Assembly (NCBI GenBank): GCA_916613615.1
Contig: OU744721.1
Coordinates: 56,182,747 to 56,246,746 of the forward strand
Length of the DNA stretch: 64,000 nucleotides
Direction of reading: 5' to 3'
Source of the DNA: Steromphala cineraria
Lineage: Eukaryota; Mollusca; Gastropoda; Trochida; Trochidae
Below the pieces are notes generated by a model. That model made no database searches. It was given only the letters and a program-made list of their open reading frames with translations, and was not told the DNA's origin. How positions within the stretch are numbered: position 1 is the stretch's first letter; each line of letters begins with the position of its first letter. This document shows positions 11,337 through 24,246 of this stretch, one piece after another. Made by a program: the position numbers and the translations under genes.

Positions 11337-12275
11337 TCCAATAAACTGCCAACTGAAATTTTTTGATAACCTTGTCAAGCCTATTCTCCTTTACGGAGCC
11401 GAAGTTTGGGGGTTTGAAAATGTTACCATCATCGAACGAGTCCATCTTAAATTTTGCAAATATATTTTAAATGTAAAGCAATCAACTCCAGATTTCATGG
11501 TAAACGGTGAATTAGGTAGATACCCCATCAGTATACATGTCAAAGTTAAAATTATATCAAATTGGGATAAAATAATACGTTTTAATGGCAATTTAAATAG
11601 CGTTTTTTACAATGTGATGTACAATTTGTACAATTCGGATCTAAATTTTCCATTATTGTCAAGTGTTAAGTGTATCCTAGAGGAAACTGGACTGTATTAT
11701 ATTTGGCTCTCCCAGTCTGTATCTAGCATTGTTTGGCTTTAAAATAATGTACAATTTATTCTCATTGATCAGTTTAAGCAAGTATGGTGGCGCTCTGCTG
11801 TTGGGTCGTCAAAAGGTTATTACTACACAATGTACAAGCAATCAATATTTCTAGAACCATATTTGTTACAATTACCTTATCATTACAGACGCTGGTTAAC
11901 AAAGTTTAGAACTTCAAACCATAGGCTTCCCATTGAAACAGGACGCTGGACCGACATTCAAAAATGTAATAGAACCTGCCAATTTTGTACTACTATTGTA
12001 TGCGATGAACTTCACTTTTTATTACTGCCCAGCACTACATTCCTTCAGATGCCAATTCCTTCCAAAATATTTCTGTAAACATCCCCATATTGAAAAATGT
12101 GTATATTAAATAAAATGTGATTATCCGCCACAAAACTCTAAAATTGCTCAATTTATCAAAACTGGACTTTGTACACTGTTTTAGTATGTATGTAAATGCT
12201 GTATGTTCTCTTTGTCACTTTGTGTGATTTTCGAGAATAAAATGTCTGTTCTGTTCTGTTATGTTCCATGAAACA
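11337..12275 (+). pseudogene. LINE-C reverse transcriptase C-terminus and 3' end, right half
   Basis: Continues the ORF cut at 6187: VKPILLYGAEVWGFEN, FCKYILNVKQSTPD, NGELGRYPI, then after a stop at 11742 a second piece with WLTKFRTSNHRLPIETGR and the finger CQFCTTIVCDELHF. The order (GAEVWG, STPxxMVxGELGRYP, ETGR, zinc finger) matches the thumb and C-terminal module of this LINE family, seen again antisense at 42795-43625 and 50640-51960. The 3' UTR ends with GAGAATAAAATG and a TTCTG tail near 12275. Two or more frame breaks are present. Confidence 0.78.
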
Positions 12276-12339
12276 ATAAAACAATCCGAACTTTGGTATA
12301 GACTAGACAGCTTCCTTTCATCCAGTCTCGGGAGATAAG

Positions 12340-12560
12340 AGGTATTGTGAGCTCATTAGCTTCGCTTGAGCGGGCAGTGTCGTTGCCAAGGGGCCCAGGC
12401 GTTGAGCCGTGAAGCATGTCGAGAGGTTAATGAGTTAGAAACTTGGCTACGTATGTGTATCATGCTAATAAGCTCAGATGTAGCCTCTTGATTACTGTAT
12501 AATCAATTGTATCATAGGCCGGTGGCCTCAATACACCTGAATAAAGTTAATGAGACTGAG
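12340..12560. repeat. Dispersed repeat G, copy 1
   Basis: The stretch with GGGGCCCAGGCGTTGAGCCG and GTGAAGCATG is found reverse-complemented and diverged at 36955-37062 and 43975-44060. The copy ends in a CTGAATAAAGTTAATGAG stretch like a short retroposon tail. No ORF. It may be a SINE or the 3' end of a LINE. Confidence 0.55.
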
Positions 12561-13069
12561 ATTGTACCATAAATTGTTATTTCAAGTCCGAGCGATTGTT
12601 GACATACTCTGATTTAATGTGTATTCACAAATTGATCAGAAACGTAATTGATAACTTATACTGCCTTTATCCTTCATTGATCCTGAGACATTTCGTCAAT
12701 ACAGACAACTTACACTGGAAAGGGTTGGTATTACAACATGTGAAACAAAATCAACATATCTTGTTCATGTCATTCTTCAAAGAGCCATCTCACAATGCAC
12801 TAATGATAACCATAATCATTTCTACCTACAGTAATTAATCATAATACATATATTTCAAACATGCTTTGACTTTTTCAACGTAACAACAACCATACCACCT
12901 TGCATATCAACGTCCAAGTTGTTATCTACAAGTCCTAGGGGACGGATACACAGAAAATAAATTTCGACGAATTTATTGTCTAAATCCAAACTTTAATAAG
13001 ATATTATTGTTACTAGGAACCGCTCAAAATGAGGTATTTCGAAAAAAGAAAATGAACAATTCAACTATA
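12561..13069. other. No recognisable feature
   Basis: AT-rich sequence with one 80-codon ORF (12596-12838) that lacks any motif I recognise and has no codon or family support. Confidence 0.4.
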
Positions 13070-13915
13070 TCTTACACTTTCAAAACTTGATTATAAATAT
13101 ATCTATCATGTACATAAGTACACTATACACAGCTTATATGTCATAAATATTGTGTGTAATCTTCCATGTACCACGATGAGTGGTTGTAATGAAATAAAGT
13201 AGATTGATTGATTGTATAGCTGTCTTGCTATCTTCCTCCCCGATGTCATTTATAATGTAATAACAATCCAATCACCATGCCCAAAAAGCATTTATATTGT
13301 TTAAAATTCTCTCAATTTATGTACAGCTGCGTACCTTAAGTTTGTTCACTTGCTTGTGTATCTTAGTGCAAATATCATGAAATTTTGGATTAGTTTTGAC
13401 GTCCATAACATAACTCCACTGGCACTTACAAACGAACACCAACTGTCAATGCATAAAACTATTCCCAAATCATATTTCGGGATTATCTCGTCACCATATT
13501 AGGCATGGTTAAATCGACAGATGGGTAATATCTGTGAACTTCAGATTTTTTCAAAATTTCAGTTAAAACAATCACTATAAACTTTGTAAGCAAACAATCA
13601 ACGCAATTACATTGTCTTAGTGCAAATGATTAAATACAACTTAGATGTAAAGCTAGTTGATGAGGTATGATGGATTTTGTAGAGAAAAAATAAAGTTTTC
13701 GAAATTTTGACCCCTGGTCACTTCAATGCCCTACTTAATTTGTTACGGTTATCTGTTAGGCATGACATACGAATATGTTAACGCAAACTGCTTATATGCT
13801 TACGAAGTGAAATTTCAACATTGTCCGTTTCGTTTTTGCAATGCTAGGATGCATCAAAGACTTTCAAAATTACAAATCAATCAATAATTTATGTTCATCT
13901 TATTTGTGTACATAG

Positions 13916-14068
13916 AGATTATTAACCGAGTGTGTTTCCGTATCATTAATATCATATAATAGGAATAATATTTGTATTATGCGAGCCTTTGGCGAGCATA
14001 ATACATATATTCTTATTCCTATTATATGATATTAATGATACGGAAACACACGAGGTTGATAATTTCTT
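13916..14068. repeat. Foldback hairpin in unit 1
   Basis: Arms of about 65 bp pair almost perfectly (GTGTTTCCGTATCATTAATA against its complement) around a centre reading GCGAGCCTTTGGCGAGC. No coding content. It belongs with the other long foldbacks at 26401-26563 and 52128-52300. Confidence 0.9.
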
Positions 14069-15009
14069 TATCATATAATGTCATTTTGAAATAAAAGGAT
14101 TAAAACGAAAATATGATACCTTCTTAAAATATGTTTGACCTAGATATTGCGGAGTAATTGCTTTCACAATAAACCAAGGTGAAGGTCATATTGTCGGCGA
14201 TGTACAGTTGTGAACAGTCTAGAAATATTCCTTCATGAAATGATTTTTTTCACAGTGATAGAAACGTCTCCTTCAATCTATGAACATTTTCAGTTTGATT
14301 TCCAATGCACGAGTAAACATTGTATTTTGTAATAACACAAAATGTGTAAGAACCAGTTGTCAACGTCGCTACAACAGGGGAAGTAACTCTAACTGCATTT
14401 TGAAAAGCTGCATTGTCATTGATGTTACGCCAGTTCAGTTACGGTATCCTTAGACTAAACGTCGACTATTTGCGAAGGTGAGGATGTTGAGTTTGTAACT
14501 ACGCTACTAGATAATCTGTACTATCACTAGAATATGATTTGTTTATGCTGATAAGTTGGTAACCGACACGACTAGGCCTATGTTATGCACGAAAATTGAA
14601 GCACCTAATTTTTCGATAGCCGATATTGTTAGCTGCATATCGTTTTATTTTTAAACTCACAATGAAAACAACTTGAAATGCTTCGATAACCAAGCTATTT
14701 CTAAAATAAGAATGCGTGTTAAGTTTTGACAGATTTTGTTAATGATATTTTATTCGATAAAAAAAACACAAAACCTGAAAACTCCCGACGACGTTATCAA
14801 TGTTTAGAGACCGGTTTAGTACTCGCATGACATGCATTGAGTTTTGAGAAATAGTTCGGGTTTTGACCTCATTTGCATTGTTATCAGGGATCTGATAACA
14901 TGATTACAAGATGGGTTTATTGCACAGATAACACTGCCCATTATATGATAAATACTTATATCTATATTCAAAACAGTATAAACAATATAAATAATTTAAA
15001 ATGTACACA

Positions 15010-15034
15010 ACCAATCGCCCAGCGATTTATGAGA
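15010..15034 (-). promoter_or_regulatory. Antisense LINE-A 3'-UTR stem-loop inside the tandem unit
   Basis: On the minus strand CTCATAA is followed by AATCGC-TGG-GCGATT and GG, overlapping the A as in other copies. It shows that a LINE-A 3' end was already part of the unit before duplication. The twin is at 17266-17290. Confidence 0.55.
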
Positions 15035-15325
15035 AATACAGGATACTTACAGTAGAATAAGAAGGTAAGTGAACAAAAGTAAGATACGCAGCTATATATA
15101 ATCATCTACAAAGCATGCCTTGCATTAAGCTTAATGACCGTCTACAATGTCGCATTCTCTATAAAAATAAAAAAAACTCTTCCTAATCTATCTAGACACT
15201 TTCTGAATGCACTTTAAAGAAGTCAATCAAATCGGTTACGGATGTACATTTAGACTACACACCACATCTCGGTATGAGTGTACATGTAACCTAAAATTAG
15301 ACCTGTGATGTTAGGAGACAGTGTA

Positions 15326-17581
15326 TTTTACACTTTCAAAACTTGATTATCAATATATCTATCATGTACATAAGTACACTATACACAGCTTATATGTCAT
15401 AAATATTGTGTGTAATCTTCCATGTACCACGATGAGTGGTTGTAATGAAATAAAGTAGATTGATTGATTGTATAGCTTTCTTGCTATCTTCCTCCCCGAT
15501 GTCATTTATAATGTAATAACAATCCAATCACCATGCCCAAAAAGCATTTATATTGTTTAAAATTCTCTCAATTTATGTACAGCTGCGTACCTTAAGTTTG
15601 TTCACTTGCTTGTGTATCTTAGTGCAAATATCATGAAATTTTGGATTAGTTTTGACGTCCATAACATAACTCCACTGGCACTTACAAACGAACACCAACT
15701 GTCAATGCATAAAACTATTCCCAAATCATATTTCGGGATTATCTCGTCACCATATTAGGCATGGTTAAATCGACAGATTGGTAATATCTGTGAACTTCAG
15801 ATTTTTTCAAAATTTCAGTTAAAACAATCACTATAAACTTTGTAAGCAAACAATCAACGCAATTACATTGTCTTAGTGCAAATGATTAAATACCACTTAG
15901 ATGTAAAGCTAGTTGATGAGGTATGATGGATTTTGTAGAGAAAAAATAAAGTTTTCGAAATTTTGACCCCTGGTCACTTCAATGCCCTACTTAATTTGTT
16001 ACGGTTATCTGTTAGGCATGACATACGAATATGTTAACGCAAACTGCTTATATGCTTACGAAGTGAAATTTCAACATTGTCCGTTTCGTTTTTGCAATGC
16101 TAGGATGCATCAAAGACTTTCAAAATTACAAATCAATCAATAATTTATGTTCATCTTATTTGTGTACATAGAGATTATTAACCGAGTGTGTTTCCGTATC
16201 ATTAATATCATATAATAGGAATAATATTTGTATTATGCGAGCCTTTGGCGAGCATAATACATATATTCTTATTCCTATTATATGATATTAATGATACGGA
16301 AACACACGAGGTTGATAATTTCTTTATCATATAATGTCATTTTGAAATAAAAGGATTAAAACGAAAATATGATACCTTCTTAAAATATGTTTGACCTAGA
16401 TATTGCGGAGTAATTGCTTTCACAATAAACCAAGGTGAAGGTCATATTGTCGGCGATGTACAGTTGTGAACAGTCTAGAAATATTCCTTCATGAAATGAT
16501 TTTTTTCACAGTGATAGAAACGTCTCCTTCAATCTATGAACATTTTCAGTTTGATTTCCAATGCACGAGTAAACATTGTATTTTGTAATAACACAAAATG
16601 TGTAAGAACCAGTTGTCAACGTCGCTACAACAGGGGAAGTAACTCTAACTGCATTTTGAAAAGCTGCATTGTCATTGATGTTACGCCAGTTCAGTTACGG
16701 TATCCTTAGACTAAACGTCGACTATTTGCGAAGGTGAGGATGTTGAGTTTGTAACTACGCTACTAGATAATCTGTACTATCACTAGAATATGATTTGTTT
16801 ATGCTGATAAGTTGGTAACCGACACGACTAGGCCTATGTTATGCACGAAAATTGAAGCACCTAATTTTTCGATAGCCGATATTGTTAGCTGCATATCGTT
16901 TTATTTTTAAACTCACAATGAAAACAACTTGAAATGCTTCGATAACCAAGCTATTTCTAAAATAAGAATGCGTGTTAAGTTTTGACAGATTTTGTTAACG
17001 ATATTTTATTCGATAAAAAAAACACAAAACCTGAAAACTCCCGACGACGTTATCAATGTTTAGAGATCGGTTTAGTACTCGCATGACATGCATGGAGTTT
17101 TGAGAAATAGTTCGGGTTTTGACCTCATTTGCATTGTTATCAGGGATCTGATAACATGATTACAAGATGGGTTTATTGCACAGATAACACTGCCCATTAT
17201 ATGATAAATACTTATATCTATATTCAAAACAGTATAAACAATATAAATAATTTAAAATGTACACAACCAATCGCCCAGCGATTTATGAGAAATACAGGAT
17301 ACTTACAGTAGAATAAGAAGGTAAGTGAACAAAAGTAAGATACGCAGCTATATATAATCATCTACAAAGCATGCCTTGCATTAAGCTTAATGACCGTCTA
17401 CAATGTCGCATTCTCTATAAAAATAAAAAAAACTCTTCCTAATCTATCTAGACACTTTCTGAATGCACTTTAAAGAAGTCAATCAAATCGGTTACGGATG
17501 TACATTTAGACTACACACCACATCTCGGTATGAGTGTACATGTAACCTAAAATTAGACCTGTGATGTTAGGAGACAGTGTA
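15326..17581. repeat. 2256-bp tandem unit, copy 2
   Basis: Second copy of the unit, directly abutting the first. Its end (GGAGACAGTGTA) touches the first bases of LINE-A2 ORF1. In the inverted relative E2, the matching end is followed directly by GGGCGGGGCGGCGGC, the sequence found here only after LINE-A2, so LINE-A2 was inserted exactly at this boundary. Confidence 0.95.
16172..16324. repeat. Foldback hairpin in unit 2
   Basis: The twin of the hairpin in unit 1, same sequence as far as I can see. Confidence 0.9.
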
Positions 17582-17582
17582 A

Positions 17583-18381
17583 TGGCGGGAAGGCAGATTC
17601 AAGAAGTAGCCGACACGTCACAGGAGTCTGCTTCCAAAAGATCCCACAGTGAGTCAAGCGATTGTATCGAACCAGTCTTAGAATGTTCCACAAAGAAACA
17701 GCGGGGTGAGTGCACGAACTTAAATGATGATAAAATATCGTCGGCTGTAGAATCTTCAAACATAACAAGCAAGCCAGGACAATGTGTGAAAACTATTGAA
17801 GATGTGTTAAAGGCTTTCGCCGATCAGACTGTCCACCTCGATGCTAAAATAAATGCTATGGACGATAAGATCTTAGACAAAGTGAAGGCTATGATAAGAA
17901 GGACATTGCTGATGTGAAAAATGGTGTAAAAGGTCAACTAGCTGAGGTGAGGGGTGAGATTAAGAACGTTCTAAAATCACAGGATAATCTGGGGAGAAGC
18001 CTGAGGAAAGAGATTGAAGAAATTAGAAGTATAGATAGGAATCGGGAACAGGACTTTGTAAACTGCAATATTTTACTCCGTAATGTGTCTTTGTCCTACG
18101 ACGAAACATACGCCATTAATGATACTGTGAATGATATCATCAACAATGGCCTAGACTTACAGGATGTCAGTGTGGAGAAAGCAGTACGAAAATACTCTAG
18201 AAATCCTAAATATCCGGGAGAAGTAATTGCTGAATGTAAATCAAACGCTGATCGAGACACAAATCTGAAAGCAAAGCGTAGATTAAAGGACAATGATGAC
18301 TACAGCAATGTTTACATCGATGCAGACAAACCCCTACATGAGCTTGTCATGGAGTCATGCGCGTGTTGGCAGACACCATAG
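17583..18381 (+). pseudogene. LINE-A2 ORF1, one main frameshift
   Basis: MAGRQIQEVADTSQESASKR opens a polar N-terminus with a lysine patch (STKKQRGE). A helical stretch follows (DKVKAMI ... RGEIKNVL ... LRKEIEEI), then the RRM-like core NCNILLRNVSLSYDETYA, YPGEVIAECKS and YSNVYIDADK. The frame changes near 17910. The end is lost in a basic arginine-rich frame (about 18380-18600). It corresponds to the A1 and A4 ORF1 copies and would be the RNA-binding partner of ORF2. Confidence 0.75.
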
Positions 18382-18685
18382 GGAACGACGTGTTACAAGT
18401 GAGGGGCAGCCGACTACAGAGATCAGCGAGACAACATCATCAACGACACAGAGACGACGCCGGATGGATAGATCGCCGACGGACGAGTGGATCACATCGG
18501 GAGAGAGATCAACGTAGGCCCGTCAGCCACGACACGAGAGAAACACGTGGTGACAATGTTTATGTTTACAGATTAGACGACAGTAGAACGACGCAATAGG
18601 AGGCCAGCCAACCGGGGAACCTACGGTGACACCCGAACCAATAGAAACCAGCTATCTCAGCCAGCCAGCCAGGTCAAGTGCGGGT

Positions 18686-21600
18686 CATGGAACGTCAAAG
18701 GTTGGGCACGGGATACGCATTCACAGAACGCTTTATTAAGAGAAATGTTTTGTAAATATAGTGATTGTGACATTATAGGTATCACTGAGACGCATCTACG
18801 GAATAACGATGTAATATGTACTGATGATTATGTGTGGTTTGAACACAACAGAACAGAACTTCATAAACAAACACCAAGAGGCTCAGGTGGTGTTAGTTTT
18901 TTAGTTAAAAGTGAATTTCTTGAATATTATGATGTTGACAATAAGATAAAACATGTGAGGGTATACTATGGCTTAGCATAACGAATAAGGTCAACGGTCT
19001 TACAAAATATATTTGTGTGTGCTCTTTTCACCCAGACAATTCTTCCCGGAATATCGATGGTGAACATGTTTTATGACACTTTATTGTCACAGGTATTTGA
19101 ATTTTAAAATGTGTGTTTTATCATCAGAGATTTCAACAGCAGATGCGGAGACGAGGCTGACTTTATTGAGGGCATTGATAACTTGCCTGAGAGACAGGTG
19201 ATTGACTTTTCACAAAATACCAATGTTAAACTTTGTATTGATTTTTTAATTAGTGCAAACATGTGTATGCTCAATGGACGTTTATCATCTATGAATAACT
19301 TTACTTGTATCACACAACAGGGCAAGTCTGTTGTAGATTACTGTTTTATTCCTTATGAAACTTTAGAAAGTTTTAGTAATTTTTCTGTGATGAGGCCCAG
19401 TGTTTTAGTTAGTGAGGCTGGCTGTGTGGGTGTTAATCATGGGGAAGCTCTCTTCAAACTTGATCATTCGATGCTGAAGTGGGACTGCGTTCGACTTAGT
19501 CAGCAGGCACGACGTAGTGGATAACTCAGATGACGTAAGAGAGGTGATTATGACGCGGGATCCACCAGGGGATTTTCTTAATTCTGAAGAAGTTAATCTT
19601 AGACTGTCAAAAGTGATAACAGACTTAGAGAACTCCAACTCGGATCAATATGCAATAAACAGTGCTTATTACAGTTGTGTTGAGATCATACACTGTGAAA
19701 TGAGAGACAAACTCCTGGTAAGAAAGATACATACTTCGATTCGTAGCAATAAGAAACGACGGTGTAAGAATCCGTGGTGGAATGACTTTTTAACACAAAC
19801 GTTGAATACTATGTGTGTAGCTGAAAGGGTTTGGTGCAAGGCTAGCGGTGCAGAAAAGAAAAGATTAAAAGCACATTTTATTGATGCAAGGAAGGATTTC
19901 GACCGGTGTGTTCAATGCGCCAATAGTCAGTACAGAAGTAAGATGCACAAAGAATTAGAGAATATATGTAAAGAAAATCCGACTGAATTTTGGAAATAAA
20001 TCGGGAAAGTTGGAGTTGGAAGTGGAAGGCAGAAAGTTATTCCATGGGAGGTTGTTGCAGCTGACAGAAGCATAATTAGAGACAAGGCCGCTGTTATAAA
20101 TAGGTGGAGAGAGGATTTTGAGAATCTGTTAGGTGTAGATGACGTCATCAAGGAAAATGAAGACCGTGGAGATGGAACTTTCAACGAATTCATTACTTTA
20201 CAGGAGGTAGAGCAAGCTGTAAAGAGATCTAAAGACGGAAAAGCGAAAGGAATCGACGAGATCCCTAGTCAGCTGTTAAAAGGAGAACCAAGTATAAAAA
20301 CCCTTCATCAGCTTTTCAACGTATGTTTTAATAGTTCTTGTGTACCTGATATCTGGTCTAAAAGTATAATATGCCCTATTCCCAAATCTTCTTGTACAGA
20401 CCCACGAGACAAGAATGTGCAATGTTGTGTACGAGTCAACCAGATGAAATCTGAGTTGTTTGACGTCACCCGGGGATTAAAACATGGTTGTCTTCTGTCA
20501 CCCCTGCTTTTTAATATGTACATATACGAACTTTTAGATACCATTAGTGCACTCGGAAGAGGTGTTCGTGTTGAAGATGAAGTTATTTCTATATTAGCGT
20601 ATGCAGACGACATTGTGTTAATCGCCGAATCCGAAACTTACTTAAATTTTATGTTATCTGTATTGAAGACATGGTGTGATGAGAACAAGATGTCAATCAA
20701 CAGGGACAAGTCAAATATTATCCACTTCAGAGGACCTGCGATGCAGCAGACAGATAAAGTGTTTAAAGTTGGAGATACGACATTGGATATTTGTCCTCAA
20801 TATCAATATCTGAGAATTATGTTGGATGAACATTTGAATTATAACGTTATGGTGAAGTGTGCAGTAAAATCGGCAGCAGAACCCTCGGTCTCCTTATCGC
20901 TAAATTCAAGAACCTCGGAGGAATGCTTTTCAACGTATATACTAAGCTATACGATACGATGGTATGGTCGATTCTAGATTATGGGGCTGGTATATGGGGG
21001 ACCAGAGAACAGTCTATGGTCAACGCTCTTCATCACAGAGCTCTCAGGTTCTACATGGGTGTTTGCAAATACACCCCGAACTTAAGTGTGAACGGCGACT
21101 CAGGTTGGATACCCCCCGTAGTGAGACAGTGGAAGGCAGTAGCTAGATCATTTGAACGACTTACCAACATGAACCAAGGACGGGTAAATAAGAAGGTATT
21201 TTTATGGTCAAAGGTAAAGAACAGAAAGTGTTGGACTCGACGAGTTAAGGAGTACATGGATAAAATTGGATTGGGACATTTAGCAAGCTGTGAAACACTA
21301 GAGAGTGAGAGAGAACTATTACCAACATAACTTTCAACAGATATACACGACAATGGAGACACAAGTTGAACGCTGACCCTAGCTATGACCGATCGTCCAC
21401 AGGCCTTAGAAAACTCCGTCATTACAGACAGTATCAAAGGGCGTATCAAATTGAGAGCTACCTCAGTTCCTCCCTGCCGAGATCACACAGATCCGCCCTA
21501 GCTAAGTTCAGGTGTGGAGTAGCACCACTCAGAGTGGAAACCGGACGGTATGAAAACCTGCATTTTAATCACAGATATTGTTTTAATTGTAGTGATATTG

Positions 21601-21820
21601 TAGAAGATGAAATGCACGTTTTATATTGTTTTGCCCTTTATATCAATATGTTAGAGATGAAGTATGTGTTTCTTGTTTTAATAAGCTAGAAGGTTTTAAT
21701 CTACTACCGCCAAACGAGCAGTTTTATGCCATACTTGCCAACAATCCCGTGTTAACTTTTGATAGTGCCAGGGCCTGCAATAGTTTTCTTCTTTTACGTC
21801 GTAATCTTTTATATGGATAA
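18686..21820 (+). pseudogene. LINE-A2 ORF2 with deleted RT fingers
   Basis: Endonuclease blocks: SWNVKGWA, ITETHLRNND, FEHNRTE, GSGGVSFL, DFNSRCGDEADFIEG, VVDYCF and KLDHSM. The linker carries RRCKNPWWNDF, as in the other copies. At about 20400 IPKSSCTDPRD jumps to VQCCVRVN, skipping the FIDxxKAYD block that holds the first catalytic aspartate. GLKHGCLLSPLLFNMYI and LAYADDIVLIAE follow. The C-terminus keeps SALAKFRCGVAPLRVETGRY and the finger CFNCSDIVEDEMHVL. Several frame changes are present as well. Confidence 0.83.
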
Positions 21821-21911
21821 TTTATGCAATATTTAGTTTACTTTTATTGATGTACATGCTTTTACTCTATATCCAATATATGTTATGTTTTATAAATTGA
21901 CACAGTGTCTC

Positions 21912-21938
21912 TCATAAATCGCTGAGAGATTGGTTGTA
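21912..21938 (+). promoter_or_regulatory. LINE-A 3'-UTR stem-loop (A2)
   Basis: CTCTCATAA is followed by AATCGC-TGA-GAGATT and GG. One pair is a G-A mismatch here and is intact in other copies. It stands upstream of GTGGGACAAAAATAAAA and the tail. Confidence 0.6.
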
Positions 21939-21985
21939 TATACACAAGTGGGACAAAAATAAAACAATCTGTCTGTCTGTCTGTC

Positions 21986-24108
21986 ATAGGGCGGCGGCTT
22001 TGAAGTTTGATTAACTCGCCGCCACACTCCGGCGGGTAATGGTCACTGAGCAGCCATACAAATATTATACTCCCTTGTTCACTTATTTGGAAAAATAATG
22101 ATGTAAGTTAATACAATTGATAGATAAACAGCCAAATCGTCATTCAAGTCTCGCCTTAGCATGTAACATTACGTGACACCACTCAAAAACTATACTTTAT
22201 TGCGGAATAAAGGGTTGGCGATGCTTTTAATCTTAACGGGGACAATACTAGAAATATTAATAATTGTGATCGTTTGTAACTATATAACATAAAACTTCCT
22301 CTCCGCCAAAAAATATAAAAATAAAATGCAACATGACTCATGATGTAATTATCGGTACACGTTCATTTTTGTAAAAATAAATTTCATCTAAATTCACGCA
22401 TACTGTTCAATCATGCAATCAATCTTCATTTCATAATAATCACTCAGCATCGTACGTGAAATATTACACACTACATTATTGACGTAACTGTGCAAAGTGT
22501 ACATTTGACAGTTCAGGTTTTGAAAGTATTGCAAATAAATGAAATATTATTTGCGTGAACTTATATGGAAAAATTACATATAGAGAATATTTTCTCATAG
22601 AGTATTTTATCATATAACAGACATTCATTTGGTTGATATTGGTGAGAAGGTTAGGCCTGTACTTAATCATTCGAATTTTGATATCATATATGATTAATTC
22701 GTGAAATCCCATGAAGCATGAAGAAAGATGTGCCTTTGGGTAGTTACAGAACTAATTTCATAAAAAGCTTTGAACATATTCAATAAATTAATCAATATTA
22801 GCAACAACCAACACCTCATGTCTATCGATAGGAAAAGTAAACTGTAGGAGTGTGGACATTTCCGGCACACGCTTGTCATTGCCTGAATGAATGAATGAAT
22901 GGCACCATGTTAGGTTAATCACGTCACAATTATCGCCATTTTAGATATTCCGTGGTGCTTGTCAACTTGTTTATGACTTACTGACAGCCCTTATTAGTTC
23001 TAACGCACACGTAACGCACACGCACATAAGGTTAGGGTTAATAATGCCTACAAGGAAAAACGCCTACAGGGAACAGTGCCTACACTGAATGTTGTGTTAG
23101 CGACACGCTTACCTGCACACAAGTGAACTGTTCCAATTAGTTTGGAATAATGCCTACAATAGCGAATTAACGAGCAGATAGAGTAAGTAAGAGTGGACTA
23201 TAAGCAGGGATGGAATAATAATACACTATAAACATTACTCCGGTATTCGAAAGTTCATATTAAACAGAAAATTGAAACTCCAATTCTCCCATATTAATTA
23301 CAAAATATAATCGGAGATCCAAAAGGATCATGGGATATATCTATGACATTCTCATGTCGAAAAAACATAAATAAATAGAAAAATTGATAAATGAATAAAT
23401 AAATAAATAGAAAAATTGATAAATGAATAAATTATTTATTTTAATACCTTTTAATTTATGAAACTGATTGATTGTTATGATTGAGCTTTTTTTTTTAAAT
23501 AGTAAAAACTATTGCAATTGATTCGCTTGAGTGAATATAATAACATTAGTTCTACAAAGGTCATAGAAAAACAAAATATGTTAGACATTGATGTTGTTGG
23601 ATTGAGGTGTAACGTCTTATTCACCGTTGGGTGATGTCGCCGACGTAATGTTAGACATTTTGATTATCTAACATAAATATCGATTGTGCTTTGTTTTAAT
23701 GGTAGGAATAGGTGGAACATTCAACTTTGCTTATAGGGTGAAGGTTGTTTAACTTCAAGCCACTGGTGCACGAAGATGTTTTGATAAGACTATAGGCATT
23801 CTTCCATGTAGGCATTAGTGGACGCCACCAAATAACCAACTAACCCCTGCAGCAGTGTTTCTTTCACTCAAGGATTCGACTGATAATCACTCGAGTATGG
23901 CGTTTGGATATTTCGTAGGATTAGGCCGTAACATAAACAATCAACATAATCTTGTGATCAGTTAATCAGCTACTTCATTAGTGTATCTTAGCAATTAACA
24001 GACAGTCCGGTTACTGTGAGATGGTATCTTTATTGCCTTAGAATAGCAAGTCACAAATACCCTTTCTCTTCGTTTTCACTGTATTGGATAATTTAGTTAC
24101 AGTTGTTA
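21986..24108. repeat. Repeat E, copy 1 (right part)
   Basis: The region from GGGCGGCGGCTTTGA to about AGTTACAGTTG is matched, inverted and moderately diverged, by 40730-42745. Landmarks include CCACACTCCGGCGGGTAATG, AATAATGATGTAAGTT, a GAATGAATGAATG run and CAGTCCGGTTACTGTGAGAT. Copy 1 has extra material at about 23060-23800 (tandem AATAAATAGAAAAATTGATA and a SINE core). No coding sequence is recognised in it. Confidence 0.8.
23593..23655 (+). repeat. SINE-core-like fragment
   Basis: GTTGGATTGAGGTGTAACGT followed by CACCGTTGGGTGATGTCGCC matches 35604-35680 closely. The layout (T-rich start, ACGTC, G-rich middle) resembles conserved SINE cores of molluscs. No A/B boxes or tail are visible. 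Confidence 0.45.
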
Positions 24109-24246
24109 CGAGGTACGAAGGACTTCTCGCGTGTTTACTTTGACAAAGCGTTATCTCCAGATCCAACATGCAAACGCTGATCCGTGAAATGGGCAAGGGT
24201 AACAAACTAAGATTCAGCGGCTAACGACGGAATGCAAGTGGTAACA

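Larger units (their letters stand above)
13070..15325. repeat. 2256-bp tandem unit, copy 1
   Basis: Matches 15326-17581 at a constant offset of 2256 bp with about seven substitutions and no indel noticed. It starts with TTACACTTTCAAAACTTGAT and ends with GGAGACAGTGTA. Near its start is a retroposon-like 3' tail (AATGAAATAAAGTAGATTGA). It contains a foldback hairpin (13916-14068) and an antisense LINE-A 3'-UTR piece (about 14960-15035). No ORF over 60 codons shows any resemblance. Confidence 0.95.
17582..21985 (+). mobile_element. LINE-A copy A2, internally deleted
   Basis: It begins at or next to the ORF1 start codon, so the 5' UTR is missing, and ends with GGGACAAAAATAAAACAATC plus (TGTC)4. 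Contents are ORF1, the endonuclease and a reverse transcriptase with a deletion near 20400. The empty site in E2 brackets the insertion between GGAGACAGTGTA and GGGCGGCGGC. No clear target-site duplication is visible. Confidence 0.83.

Noticed and set aside
14873..15055. 60-codon ORF repeated at 17129-17311 as a conserved gene
   Set aside because: It is identical only because the 2256-bp unit is duplicated, and it partly reads antisense LINE 3' UTR.
13070..17581. LTR pair of a retrotransposon
   Set aside because: The copies abut with no internal region, lack TG...CA ends and include an antisense LINE 3' end.
13070..17581. Tandem 5'-UTR promoter monomers of LINE-A2, as in mouse L1
   Set aside because: The inverted relative E2 shows the unit continuing into E without the LINE, and the full-length LINE-A copies A1 and A4 have unrelated short 5' UTRs.
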